From contig JADMXW010000003.1 of assembly GCA_015548865.1 (NCBI GenBank), positions 186,001 through 250,000 of the forward strand: a stretch of 64,000 bases of DNA, read 5' to 3'. Origin of the DNA: Serratia marcescens (GTDB taxonomy: Bacteria > Pseudomonadota > Gammaproteobacteria > Enterobacterales > Enterobacteriaceae). The notes beneath the pieces are model-generated. The model was given only the letters and a program-made list of their open reading frames with translations, did no database searches and was not told the origin of the DNA. Position 1 is the stretch's first letter; every line of letters begins with the position of its first letter. The position numbers and the translations under genes were made by a program. Below are positions 52,363 through 61,545 of this stretch, piece after piece.

Positions 52363-53766
52363 TCACTGCGCATCAAACAGGTGCGCTTTGTCGCTGTAGA
52401 ACTGAGGGCGCTGAATGTGCTGCACATATTCACCGGTGAGCATGCCTTGCCCATCCATGCCCTGGATTTGGAAGCTGAACAGATCCTGAAGTTGGATCAC
52501 CTCGTTTTCCATACCGCACACCTCGGTTATCGACACCACGCGACGCATGCCGTCGCGCATACGTTCAATCTGTACGATCAAATGCACTGCACTGGCGATC
52601 TGACGGCGAATGGCCATCAGCGGTAGCTGCATGTTAGCCATCATCACCATGTTTTCCAGACGCTGGATGGCATCGCGTGAGGTGTTGGCGTGCACGGTAC
52701 AGAGTGAGCCGTCATGGCCGGTGTTCATTGCTTGCAACATGTCGAAACTCTCACCGCCGCGCACCTCACCAAGAATGATACGATCCGGGCGCATACGCAG
52801 CGCGTTACGCATCAGATCGCGTTGATCGACACGTCCGGTACCTTCGGCGCTGACCGGTCGCGTTTCCAGGCGTACCACGTGTTCCTGTTGCAATTGCAAC
52901 TCGGCGGCATCTTCGATGGTGATAATGCGATCGGTACTGCCGATTTTCTGCGACAGCGCGTTAAGCAGCGTGGTTTTACCAGCACCGGTTCCACCAGAAA
53001 CGATGACGTTCACGCGTGCCTGCATCGCCTTATTCAGCACATCCGCCATGGCATAGGACATGCAGCGGCGTTCCGCCAGTGTTTCCAACGACAGGTTACG
53101 TCGCATGAATTTACGAATCGAAATGGTGGTGCCGTCGATAGCCAGCGGATAAGTGATCACGTTAACGCGGCTGCCGTCGGGCAAGCGGGCATCGACCATC
53201 GGGCTGGCCTCATCGATACGCCGCCCTACCGCTGCCGCAATGCGCTGCGCGGTGTTGAATACATGTTCTTCATCGATGAAGGTAATCGGTGACAGTTCCA
53301 ATTTACCGAAACGTTCGATAAATACCTGTTGTGCGCCGTTAACCAGAATATCGTTGACGGTATCATCTGCCAGCAGTGGTTGAATTGGCCCGATACCGGT
53401 CATTTCATCCAGCATTTCGGCGGCGATGGCCTCTTCTTCCTGCCGCGAAAGCTGGAGGCGTTGTTCGTCGCAAATCCGGCGAATCACGGTTTCGATTTGT
53501 GCCAGCAGTTTGTCGCGTCCCATCATGGCCGCTTTACCCGCGTCTATCTGATCGTAAAGCTGTGTGCGGATCAGACGGCGTTGGTTGGTGCGGTTGTCCG
53601 TTTGACGCGGGGTTGCGGTAGGTGCCGCCGCCGAACTTGCTGCGGACTGCGGGCGAGTTTCTGTAGCTGGACGCGCCTTCAGCTCTGTGACGGTGGCAGC
53701 AGGTGTTGCCTGCGGTACGCTTTTGCTGGCGTCCTGTTTTTGCTGCTGGCTTCTGCGAATCAACAT
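52363..53766 (-). CDS. tadA: Tad pilus ATPase TadA
   Basis: The 467-aa cytoplasmic secretion ATPase belongs to the GspE/VirB11 superfamily. An Ala/Thr/Pro-rich N-terminus is followed by the N-domain (about 85-235), Walker [10 protein letters not shown] (258-266), an Asp box ([14 protein letters not shown]), Walker B ([11 protein letters not shown]) and the His box ([10 protein letters not shown]). It powers Flp fibre assembly. The start has AAGGTAA. Confidence 0.96.
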   Translation of the reverse strand: MLIRRSQQQKQDASKSVPQATPAATVTELKARPATETRPQSAASSAAAPTATPRQTDNRTNQRRLIRTQLYDQIDAGKAAMMGRDKLLAQIETVIRRICDEQRLQLSRQEEEAIAAEMLDEMTGIGPIQPLLADDTVNDILVNGAQQVFIERFGKLELSPITFIDEEHVFNTAQRIAAAVGRRIDEASPMVDARLPDGSRVNVITYPLAIDGTTISIRKFMRRNLSLETLAERRCMSYAMADVLNKAMQARVNVIVSGGTGAGKTTLLNALSQKIGSTDRIITIEDAAELQLQQEHVVRLETRPVSAEGTGRVDQRDLMRNALRMRPDRIILGEVRGGESFDMLQAMNTGHDGSLCTVHANTSRDAIQRLENMVMMANMQLPLMAIRRQIASAVHLIVQIERMRDGMRRVVSITEVCGMENEVIQLQDLFSFQIQGMDGQGMLTGEYVQHIQRPQFYSDKAHLFDAQ

Positions 53767-53794
53767 GGTCAGTTACCTTTTTAAAAACGCCGCA

Positions 53795-54994
53795 TCAGGC
53801 GCGTTTTAACCAGCGTGTAAACCAGCGTTTTTCTGCCGGTCGGGTACGCACGCCGCAGGCCAGATCGACCAGTTGGCGCAAGCCCTGCAAGAAGGCAGGG
53901 GCCGCGGTCAGATTGAGCGCACCCAGTGTCAGGCTATGCGCCAACGCGTGGCCGGCATGAGGCAATACCACGTCAATCTTGCGTCCGGTGAACTGCTCAA
54001 ACTGGTCGCGGGTGAGCGGCGCAGTGCTGGCAAAACGGCTCTGATTATGAACCAGCAGCAGGCGCTGGCCTTCGCTTTCATCACCGATCTCGTGCAGGAT
54101 ACGGCGCACATTGCGCGCATCTTGCAGCGTCAATTCGGTGACGATAATGCGCAGATCTGCATAGGACAGGACTTCTAACGCGCCGGTTGGGTAGCTGCTT
54201 GGCAAATCCCAAATCACCTGATTGAACATGCGGCACAGTACGCTGCCGAGGTTCAGCACGTTGTCTACGTTAACCGGACTGAGTTCACCCAGTTCTGGCT
54301 TTTGCGCCAGCATATGCAGACGAGTATCCACGCGTAGCAGGGCACGTTGCAGCAGACGGGTATCCAACTCCTGCGTTTCCAGCACGGCAGCGAGTCCACC
54401 GTCTTGCGTTTGCCCTTGTAACAGCAGCTGATCGCCGTTACGACGGTCGTAATCCACCAAGGCAACCGGCAGATGGCGTTCGCCGGAGAGCAAGCGACTC
54501 AATCCCATCGCCACTGTACTGCCGCCGCATCCGCCGCTGGCGCTTACCACCGCAAGGGTTCTGCCCATCCGTGCGTATTCCGGGCCAGACTGTTGGCCTT
54601 CGCACTTGGCGAGCGTTGCTGCCAACAGATCGAGGGTGAAGGGTTTGACCAGATATTCCACCACGCCAATTTGGAGCAGTGCACGATAAAGGCCGATATC
54701 CTGTGCTTTGCCTGCCGCGACTACCTGGGTGGTGGGGCCACACACGCCCAGCAACTCTTCCAGTGCGGGTAATGGCCAGTGCGTGTCATCAAGATCGACC
54801 AACAGGATACGCGGCGGCACATTTAGCTCGCACCATTGGCGCGCGGCAGTAATGCCGCCGGGCAACACCGGTACGGCACGCTGATTCAGTCGGGAAAGCA
54901 GATCGCTGACGTCAGCCGCCTCGCGGGCGTCATGCACGAAGGCAACCAGCGGTTGTGCCAACGCTTCGCCATCGGTAAGGGTAATATCGCTCAT
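53795..54994 (-). CDS. tadZ: Tad localisation protein TadZ (CpaE-like)
   Basis: The 399-aa protein has an N-terminal atypical response-regulator receiver fold (about 10-130) and a C-terminal MinD/ParA-like ATPase domain (about 145-385). The Walker A loop reads SGGCGGST, without the usual lysine, so ATP hydrolysis may be impaired; TadZ/CpaE proteins are known to vary at this site. TadZ places the Tad machinery at the cell pole. It lies between rcpB and tadA with short spacers. Confidence 0.9.
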   Translation of the reverse strand: MSDITLTDGEALAQPLVAFVHDAREAADVSDLLSRLNQRAVPVLPGGITAARQWCELNVPPRILLVDLDDTHWPLPALEELLGVCGPTTQVVAAGKAQDIGLYRALLQIGVVEYLVKPFTLDLLAATLAKCEGQQSGPEYARMGRTLAVVSASGGCGGSTVAMGLSRLLSGERHLPVALVDYDRRNGDQLLLQGQTQDGGLAAVLETQELDTRLLQRALLRVDTRLHMLAQKPELGELSPVNVDNVLNLGSVLCRMFNQVIWDLPSSYPTGALEVLSYADLRIIVTELTLQDARNVRRILHEIGDESEGQRLLLVHNQSRFASTAPLTRDQFEQFTGRKIDVVLPHAGHALAHSLTLGALNLTAAPAFLQGLRQLVDLACGVRTRPAEKRWFTRWLKRA

Positions 54995-55008
54995 GGAATG
55001 CCTCGCCC

Positions 55009-55686
55009 TTAATCTTCTTCAAAGTTAATGTCGATGAGCTCTTTCACTTCACCTTTGTGATAGCGTTCGATGCTGTTAACGGCGGTGACGCCATCCGCAT
55101 CGTCCAGTGCTTTGGCCTGGATCAGATCGCGCGGTTCAGCCACCATTTTTGCCAGGTTGTTTTGCGTCGCACAGCCCAGATAGCCAACGCCTTCAAAAGG
55201 TTTCACCATCAACTGATCGGGATTGTTGACTTCGCAGCGAGTGGTTTTTACCGCCAGCGCTTCTGAAATCACTTCCAGATCGCCGGTTTGGCCGCTTGCG
55301 GTAGAACGGCGTAATTGCTTCACGTTGCGGGCATCGGCTCCAGCATTTTTCAGCACGGTAGCCAGTCGGTCTGCCATCTGCTCGCCGCGCACCGAGTGCG
55401 GGATAAGCGTCAGGTTTTGTTTGGCGAGGCGCCCCTGATCCTTAAGCATGACGTTAAGCTGCTTGAGCGATTCTGGTGTAAATCCGCGTCCGTTAGGCGC
55501 AACCGCCAGTGTTACCGCCAGTGAGGTAGGGCGGACTTCGATCGGCTTTAATGCCGGTTGTTCGAAACGATCGGCACGCATTTTATTGATGCTGCTGTCG
55601 CCGCATGCGGCCAATAACAGCGCACAGGCGCAGAGCGTCATGGAGAACAGCGTGTGCGGTGTGCGCTTTAGGATGTCGTTATTCAT
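55009..55686 (-). CDS. rcpB: Tad lipoprotein RcpB (CpaD-like)
   Basis: The 225-aa lipoprotein has a lipobox LLAAC (C28). The CpaD-like region includes LAVAPNGRGFTPESLKQLN and the C-terminal GVGYLGCATQNNLAKMVAEP with a conserved cysteine, followed by the RDLIQAKALDDADG segment. CpaD/RcpB proteins gate or stabilise the secretin. I take the ATG after GGTGA; an in-frame ATG six codons upstream at 55704 is also possible. Confidence 0.88.
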   Translation of the reverse strand: MNNDILKRTPHTLFSMTLCACALLLAACGDSSINKMRADRFEQPALKPIEVRPTSLAVTLAVAPNGRGFTPESLKQLNVMLKDQGRLAKQNLTLIPHSVRGEQMADRLATVLKNAGADARNVKQLRRSTASGQTGDLEVISEALAVKTTRCEVNNPDQLMVKPFEGVGYLGCATQNNLAKMVAEPRDLIQAKALDDADGVTAVNSIERYHKGEVKELIDINFEED

Positions 55687-55710
55687 GTTTTTCACCGTTG
55701 TCATCCCAGG

Positions 55711-57150
55711 TTAGTAGAGGTAGCCGACGGAACCGAAGCTTGGTGTGACGGCATCCAACGTTCTTACCCCTTGCCCCGGCGTTTGCAGCTCTCCTGCATT
55801 GACTGGCTCAACGACATAGGCAGTGGCGATGATCACCAGTTCGGTTTCTTCATGGCTGGTGGATTCGTTTTCAAAGGCGCGTCCCAACAAGGGGATGCTG
55901 CTTAGCCCCGGTACGCCCGTCACCGTTTGACCATTGGCACTGCGCAACATGCCTGCCAGGGCAAAGCTTTGCCCACTGGCCAGTTCCACTGTGGTATCGG
56001 TACGGCGCACTTTCAGCGCTGGCACGCGTGAGCCGCCGGGAATATCAACCGCACCCACATCTGTCAGTTCGCTCACTTCCGGCGCGATGTGCAGGCTGAT
56101 GCGGTTGGCTGAAAGCAGCGTTGGCGTCATACGCAGGATCACACCGTAAGATTTGTAATCGATGCTGACGCTGTTGTTGGTGATAAGTACGATAGGCACT
56201 TCGCCCCCGGCGGCAAATGCGGCGGTTTCGCCAGACATCGCTGTCAGATTAGGTTCTGCTAAAACGGTTGCCATGCCCTGTTGGTTTAACGCGGTTAACA
56301 AACCGCTTAAGCGTGAGCGGCCAAAGCTTAAAAAACCGGCATCGGTTGGGTTGCTGAAACGCCCAGTGGCAGAATCAAACAGTCCCAGTCGCGTTCCGCT
56401 ACCTGCGTTGATGTTGCCGCTGCCCGTGCTCAGTGAGGCTGCCCAGTTGAAGCCCAACTCGCTGGTTAACTTGCGCGAGACCTCCACCACACGTACCTGA
56501 ATATTGATTTGTGACGGCGTTTTGATCTTGAGCTGGTTAATGACCTTGGCCGAGGATTCGCTGCTGCCCGGCAGTTTTTCACCTCCGCCGCCGCCACCAC
56601 CTTGTCCACCGCCTTGTGCTCCGGCGGAAGCGCTGATGTAAGCCTGCACGCTGTCTATCACGCGTTTTGCATCTTGCGGAGTGTCTACGCTGCCGCGCAC
56701 AATCACACCGCTGGGAATGGATGCTTCCAACTGGATGTCTGCGCCGGGAAATTCGCGTTTAATACGCTCGCCCAGTGCTTTTAAATCGTGCTCGGAAACC
56801 AGACGAATGGCGTTGATGACCGTGCCGTTTTCATCCATGGCGTAGAGCGTGGTCGTGCCGACGCTTTTGGCATAGACAAACAGGTTGCCCGGAGAAGGCA
56901 GTTCAAAGCTGGCGATATTGGGGTCTGCGACCAGCACGCTGTCCGGTAAGCCATCAAGTTGCAACAGACGTCCTTGATGAACCGTCAGGTGCACCACATT
57001 GGTTTCTGCCACTTCGGATACGCCTGCAGCCAGTGCGGTATTGGGTATCACTACAGCAATGGGTAACGCCGTGCTGAGCAGACTCACAGTGAGTAATCGT
57101 TTGCATGTTTCCCGAAGGTGCGATTTCAAGTACAGCGAAAACATCGTCAT
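55711..57150 (-). CDS. rcpA: Tad outer-membrane secretin RcpA (CpaC-like)
   Basis: The 479-aa secretin has a signal peptide (about 1-42). The N-terminal region (about 50-135) contains a pilus-secretin N-domain and a BON-like domain (ALGERIKREFPGADIQL). A poly-glycine linker lies near 190-200. The secretin domain (about 215-450) ends with VPGLSSIPLLGRAFENES, the conserved multimerisation segment. It forms the outer-membrane pore for the Flp fibre. It lies 81 bp after rcpC. Confidence 0.94.
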   Translation of the reverse strand: MTMFSLYLKSHLRETCKRLLTVSLLSTALPIAVVIPNTALAAGVSEVAETNVVHLTVHQGRLLQLDGLPDSVLVADPNIASFELPSPGNLFVYAKSVGTTTLYAMDENGTVINAIRLVSEHDLKALGERIKREFPGADIQLEASIPSGVIVRGSVDTPQDAKRVIDSVQAYISASAGAQGGGQGGGGGGGEKLPGSSESSAKVINQLKIKTPSQINIQVRVVEVSRKLTSELGFNWAASLSTGSGNINAGSGTRLGLFDSATGRFSNPTDAGFLSFGRSRLSGLLTALNQQGMATVLAEPNLTAMSGETAAFAAGGEVPIVLITNNSVSIDYKSYGVILRMTPTLLSANRISLHIAPEVSELTDVGAVDIPGGSRVPALKVRRTDTTVELASGQSFALAGMLRSANGQTVTGVPGLSSIPLLGRAFENESTSHEETELVIIATAYVVEPVNAGELQTPGQGVRTLDAVTPSFGSVGYLY

Positions 57151-57231
57151 TTACGTTAATTCCGTTATGGCTTTTATGGTTCCATCAACAGCCTGCGGTG
57201 CGGCACTTTCAGACTGCCTGAATACAGTTCG

Positions 57232-58164
57232 TCAGCGAGCGGGGAACACCAACACACCTTTCTGCTCACCGTGATACACCTTCACCTGATGGCTGGATAA
57301 CCCGTTATAAATATTGGTGCTTTGCGAGAGGGTGGTGACGCGTGAGTTACCCAATTTCTCATCTTGAGCATCGGGTGTGGCACTGCGCAGCGCCAGATGT
57401 AACATGCCCACCTCTTTCGCAACCGCCAGTACTTCAGCTTGCTCTGGCGTCACTTCGACGGTGACAGTTTGGTAACTGGGTGCGCGGGTGTTGTTATTGG
57501 TGGCCGGTGTGCGGCTGCGCGCATTGGCGTCCAATGCGACATCCTCTTCCACATCGAGACGCGGACGTACGTCGGTATCGGTTTGATTATTCAGCGCCAA
57601 CACCCGCAGATCGCGCACAATAGTCTGAGAGGCTAATAGTGGCCTGACGACGGGTTGTGTACGGCTGGGCGGCAGCTCTGGTTGCTCATTACGTCGCAGG
57701 CTCAGAATGATGTCGACGCGATCGCCTGCTGCTACCAGACCAGAGTTGCTGGCAACAGCATTGGTCGGAATGGAGATGGCTCGCATGCCTTTGCGCAATA
57801 CGGAGGCCACAAAACCGGGCTCGCCCGGCTTCACCAGCACATTGCTGGTGAGCGGTGCGCCCTGTACAACGGTTTCACGCAGCGTGGCACCCAACAGCAA
57901 TGATTGGCTGTCTTTGCCACGAATGAAGTTGAAATTACGAGAGACGGGGCCCTCCACGGCCTGCCAGCGCAGGGACGCAGTATCAATAAAATCGCCAGGG
58001 TGCAGATCTTTCGCTGCCACCAGAACGGCAATGGGCTCCGGTGCACTGACTGCCACCGGCGGCGGTGCGGGGGGCGTTGCGGCGAGATGGCTGCGAACCA
58101 TTAGCGCAACGATTCCTGCCAGAACAAGAGCGCCTGACAGTACATAGGTAGCGTTTACTTTCAT
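57232..58164 (-). CDS. rcpC: Tad periplasmic protein RcpC (CpaB-like)
   Basis: The 310-aa protein has an N-terminal signal or anchor helix (about 7-24), a proline-rich spacer and an SAF domain (about 45-105, VLVAAKDLHPGDFIDTASLR) followed by the CpaB/RcpC domain (AISIPTNAVASNSGLVAAGDRVDIIL). It is needed for secretin stability or pilin modification in other Tad loci. Its ATG follows a short AGGCAAG site. Confidence 0.9.
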   Translation of the reverse strand: MKVNATYVLSGALVLAGIVALMVRSHLAATPPAPPPVAVSAPEPIAVLVAAKDLHPGDFIDTASLRWQAVEGPVSRNFNFIRGKDSQSLLLGATLRETVVQGAPLTSNVLVKPGEPGFVASVLRKGMRAISIPTNAVASNSGLVAAGDRVDIILSLRRNEQPELPPSRTQPVVRPLLASQTIVRDLRVLALNNQTDTDVRPRLDVEEDVALDANARSRTPATNNNTRAPSYQTVTVEVTPEQAEVLAVAKEVGMLHLALRSATPDAQDEKLGNSRVTTLSQSTNIYNGLSSHQVKVYHGEQKGVLVFPAR

Positions 58165-58239
58165 TCAACTTGCCTGCTTTAGCGTGTGTGTCTTAACGTT
58201 GCGACGAATTTAAAACAATCAAATTCAAAACAATCGAAC

Positions 58240-58791
58240 TTAAAACAATGGAAAAATAAGGACATACATCGCACCAAACGCAATGGCGACGCCATAAGGT
58301 ATGCCTTGAGAAAGATCGGCGGGCAGTGCAGGGGGAAGCGGTAGTCGGCTTTTAAACAGCCGGTTGGTTGCCTGTATGCCCAGCGCCACAGCAGTGGGAA
58401 CGGTATTGAACAGTGGCAGCGTGAGTGCCAGAACGCCCCCCGACAACGCTGTTACCAGCACAAAAACAACCTGATGACCTGGGCCTACCCACAGGCACAG
58501 CACGCTCATCAGCTTGACATCGCCAGCACCTAACCGTCCTGTGAGGAACAGGATAAACCCAACGACCAGCACCACTGCGGCACCTGGAAGCGCCCACAAC
58601 ATTCCCTGTAACGCGGCATTGTTTCCTCCGCCGAGTCGTACCACATCGGTGATGCCGAACAGCAACCAGCCCAGCAGTAGAATCAGTACCGCCCGATTGG
58701 CGATGCGCCGCACGAGCAGATCGGTGCCAATACACCACCCTAGACACCCAAGCAGCAGCGCTGTTTGCAGCCACTGCGCGTTGACCGCCAT
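58240..58791 (-). CDS. tadV: Prepilin peptidase TadV
   Basis: The 183-aa membrane aspartic peptidase has about five membrane helices. The two catalytic aspartates are in CIGTDLLVRRIANR and in RLGAGDVKLMS (GxGD). It processes Flp and the TadE/TadF pseudopilins. I start it 7 bp after flp at the ATG giving MAVNAQWLQ; a longer frame back to 58881 would overlap flp and add an implausible proline-rich leader. Confidence 0.9.
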   Translation of the reverse strand: MAVNAQWLQTALLLGCLGWCIGTDLLVRRIANRAVLILLLGWLLFGITDVVRLGGGNNAALQGMLWALPGAAVVLVVGFILFLTGRLGAGDVKLMSVLCLWVGPGHQVVFVLVTALSGGVLALTLPLFNTVPTAVALGIQATNRLFKSRLPLPPALPADLSQGIPYGVAIAFGAMYVLIFPLF

Positions 58792-58798
58792 CTGGTGT

Positions 58799-59026
58799 TT
58801 ATTTCGCGCCGGAGGCGGCACCGCTACCGGTACTGGTGCCTGCGCTGGTGATCTGATCGGCGATAGCGCTGAATTTCTCATTCAGTGCTTTCACAAAGAT
58901 CCCATCGCCGCCAAAAATGGCGCCAATAGCTGCCGCCATCGCCGCAGCTAGGATGCCGTATTCAATCGCAGTGACACCGCTCTCATCGCGTAGGAAAGAA
59001 CGAAATTTTGCTTTCATGTTTCTCAT
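58799..59026 (-). CDS. flp: Flp-type major pilin
   Basis: The 75-aa prepilin has a short basic leader (about 18 residues) and the Flp processing motif G/VTAIEY, with E and Y at positions 5 and 6 of the mature pilin, followed by a hydrophobic helix (GILAAAMAAAIGAIF). The tail is rich in Ser, Gly and Thr. It is the structural subunit of the pilus built by the downstream tad genes. I start it at ATG 59026; a frame open to 59140 would add a hydrophobic extension not found in Flp pilins. Confidence 0.93.
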   Translation of the reverse strand: MRNMKAKFRSFLRDESGVTAIEYGILAAAMAAAIGAIFGGDGIFVKALNEKFSAIADQITSAGTSTGSGAASGAK

Positions 59027-59228
59027 GGGAAGATTCTCTTTATTCGCAGCCAAAGAAATCATGGCTAATTCTTGAGCGGCCATGATGATAACGAAAGCAA
59101 TAATGAGACTTATTATCAAACATCGCAAGTGACGTAACATTAATATTTGTTCATCTTTTTTTACGTAAAATTGTCCTTATTAATCAGAAGCTAAAACAGT
59201 CTTTGCACAATGCTTAACGAAGGGAAAC

Positions 59229-59248
59229 TCCCCCTGTTTTAAGGGGGA
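59229..59248. terminator. Possible terminator of yccM-like gene
   Basis: A 6-bp GC-rich stem (TCCCCC/GGGGGA) with an 8-nt loop lies just beyond the end of the yccM-like gene and upstream of the Tad operon. There is no long T-run, so this is a weak call. Confidence 0.4.
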
Positions 59249-59262
59249 TTAGGATATTGAGG

Positions 59263-60372
59263 CTAGGGATGACCGATTGATTGTGAGCCAGGAATTAGCT
59301 TGAAGTACATTTGTTCGGGGATGGGGCTCTCCCAGCCGCTGATAAGCATGGCGAAGCCAACAGTGGCGAAAAGGATGACGAGAATGAGAAAGGTCATCAT
59401 CACACCGGAGAGGGATGTTCTCTGCCACAAGGGGCGGTGGGACCCCCCACTTTTTACCAGCGAGCGTGGTGCATTCAACAGCGATAAGCTTAACGTTGAT
59501 GCTACTGGGCAAGATTCGACGCAGGTCATGCAGGCATTACATTCGGCGCTTCTCACCTGTATTAATTTATCGACAGGAATATTTGATGGACACGCTTTGG
59601 CACACTTGCCGCAGTCAATACAGCTGTTAGCGTCACGACGAATTTTGACGGGTGACAACAGCGAAAACAGGCCCAGCAGCGCACCATAAGGACACAGATA
59701 GCGGCACCAGAAATGCCGGATGAACAGGCTGATAACGGTGAAGCCAATAATAATGCTCAGGGTGATGCTGCCAATATTACGGAAAAAACTGAGCATTTTG
59801 ACATCGGCAATCAAACCATAGGGTGACATCAGAAACATATAAATACCTTGTGCAGGCATTGATAACGCAATATAAAGAAAAAAGCCTAATAGCAGGTATT
59901 TCAGTCCGCGTAGTGGAATATCCAACGCTTTTGGCAGCGTGAAATGGCGTTTGAATATTTTCTTGCCGATTGCTGCAATCAATTCTGAAAATGTTCCAAT
60001 AGGGCAAAGCCAGGAACAGAATGATTTTTTTAATAGCAGACTCGTTATAATAAAGGCCAGAAGCAGCAGCATTGATGCCAAATGAATCGGCGGGAAACGC
60101 CCGGTTTCCCACAGGAATTTGATATTCATCAGCCCGGCAATCGGTAACCATCCTTCGATACCGCCGGGTCTGGACACATAAGCGCTGGCACCGCCAGTTT
60201 CGAAGTAGCGTACCCAAAAATAGAAGGTAACGCCAATATAGATATTGATGACCAATAGCAGTGTTTGCGTTGCTCTGCGCCAGGTCAACGCATTACGCCA
60301 GTCATTCCATGGCAATTTGCCTCCCGTAGTGCCGGGACGGCGCTGCCAGCGTTTTTTTGTTTTTTCGCTCAT
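59263..60372 (-). CDS. yccM: YccM-like polyferredoxin membrane protein (NapH family)
   Basis: The 369-aa inner-membrane protein has about six helices, the two membrane-facing CxxxCP motifs (SWLCPIG and RYLCPYG) and a ferredoxin domain with two 4Fe-4S motifs, CIDCGKCAKACP (about 250-261) and CNACMTCVESCP (about 275-286). Its N-terminus RWQRRPGTTGGKLPWNDWRN and C-terminus SIGHP match E. coli YccM closely. NapH-like proteins pass electrons from the quinol pool to periplasmic partners; the partner of YccM is not known. It is monocistronic and read in the same direction as the Tad locus. Confidence 0.93.
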   Translation of the reverse strand: MSEKTKKRWQRRPGTTGGKLPWNDWRNALTWRRATQTLLLVINIYIGVTFYFWVRYFETGGASAYVSRPGGIEGWLPIAGLMNIKFLWETGRFPPIHLASMLLLLAFIITSLLLKKSFCSWLCPIGTFSELIAAIGKKIFKRHFTLPKALDIPLRGLKYLLLGFFLYIALSMPAQGIYMFLMSPYGLIADVKMLSFFRNIGSITLSIIIGFTVISLFIRHFWCRYLCPYGALLGLFSLLSPVKIRRDANSCIDCGKCAKACPSNIPVDKLIQVRSAECNACMTCVESCPVASTLSLSLLNAPRSLVKSGGSHRPLWQRTSLSGVMMTFLILVILFATVGFAMLISGWESPIPEQMYFKLIPGSQSIGHP

Positions 60373-60708
60373 TGCTCTTATCTTTATTATTGGACATGTA
60401 ACTACACCGTGGAAAGGTGAGGTTAAATTATCATGTCCCTGTCAGGGAATAATTGATTTATGTGCGTATTCAGCGCGAGCGTAATTATTGATTTGAATGC
60501 GAATTTTTAATTAAAGCTAGCGTTTAATCATAAAAATACACCTTTATGGGGATTGAAAAAATCATGCAGTTAATCTGAGTTAATCAGATTGTCCCATTTC
60601 CATCGATCAATGACCTTCGGGCAACTTATGCTTTTCTCCAGCGCGTTTTACACTGCGACTTCTTGATGCTCACATTGTCTGTCTGGATGTTATCCACGGG
60701 AGTTTTCC
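60373..60708. other. Divergent intergenic region of yccM-like and MBL genes
   Basis: AT-rich and without a supported gene. It contains a 13-bp perfect palindrome, TCCCTG-T-CAGGGA, at 60436-60448, 64 bp upstream of the yccM-like start, which could be an operator. No FNR site was recognised. Confidence 0.45.
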
Positions 60709-61485
60709 ATGAAATTGACGCAGATTCGTAATGCCACGCTGAAGCTGGACTACGCCGGTGCCACTTTCCTGATCGATCCTATGCTGGCGGAGAAAGACGC
60801 CTGGGCCGGTTTTGCCGGAACAGCCCGTTCCTGGCTCCGCAATCCGATGGTATCGCTGCCCTTGCCGTTAGCGGAATTGCTGGATGTGGATGCGGTGATC
60901 GTTACTCATACCCATCTCGATCATTGGGATGATGCAGCCCAACGTCATATCCCCAAGGACATGCTGATTTATACCCAGAATGTACGGGATGCTGCATTGA
61001 TCCGCTCGCAGGGTTTTTCACGCGTACACGTATTGGCGCAGGAGAATACCTTTACCGGGATAACGCTCTGGAAAACGGGGGGGCAGCATGGCAGCGATGC
61101 CCTCTATGCCAATCCGGATCTGGCGGCGCGCATGGGGGAAACCTGTGGGCTGGTGTTTGACAGTGCAGAAGAAAAACGCCTTTATATTGCGGGTGACACC
61201 GTATGGGCTCCTCCTTATATTGACAGTCTGGAACGTTACCAGCCCGAGGTGGTGGTGCTGAATATCGGGTGTGCCACTGTAGAGGGGGTTGGTCCGATTA
61301 TTATGGGCAAAGAGGATGCCAGTAGAACGCTTAGCCTGTTGCCGCAAAGCACTGTCGTGGCCTCACACATGGAGGCGGTGAACCATTGCCTGCTTAGCCG
61401 CGCCGAACTGCGTGAATATTGTCGGGAAAACGGCATTGAACAACGAGTGTTCATTCCCGAGGATGGTGAAATGCTATCGTTTTGA
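60709..61485 (+). CDS. MBL-fold metallo-hydrolase (UlaG-like group)
   Basis: The 258-aa soluble enzyme has the metallo-beta-lactamase motif HTHLDH (67-72). Further metal ligands are probably in TGGQHG (about 126), YIAGDTVW (about 165) and ASHMEAVNH near the C-terminus. It resembles the UlaG-like L-ascorbate-6-phosphate lactonase and related hydrolases, but the true substrate is unknown. The gene lies 60 bp before a GlxA-type regulator on the same strand, a common pairing in which the regulator controls the hydrolase. Confidence 0.88.
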   Translation: MKLTQIRNATLKLDYAGATFLIDPMLAEKDAWAGFAGTARSWLRNPMVSLPLPLAELLDVDAVIVTHTHLDHWDDAAQRHIPKDMLIYTQNVRDAALIRSQGFSRVHVLAQENTFTGITLWKTGGQHGSDALYANPDLAARMGETCGLVFDSAEEKRLYIAGDTVWAPPYIDSLERYQPEVVVLNIGCATVEGVGPIIMGKEDASRTLSLLPQSTVVASHMEAVNHCLLSRAELREYCRENGIEQRVFIPEDGEMLSF

Positions 61486-61545
61486 GTTCATTGGTGACGT
61501 CAAATGTGCATTATCCACAAAGAGATATCCTACAGGAAATAGCCT

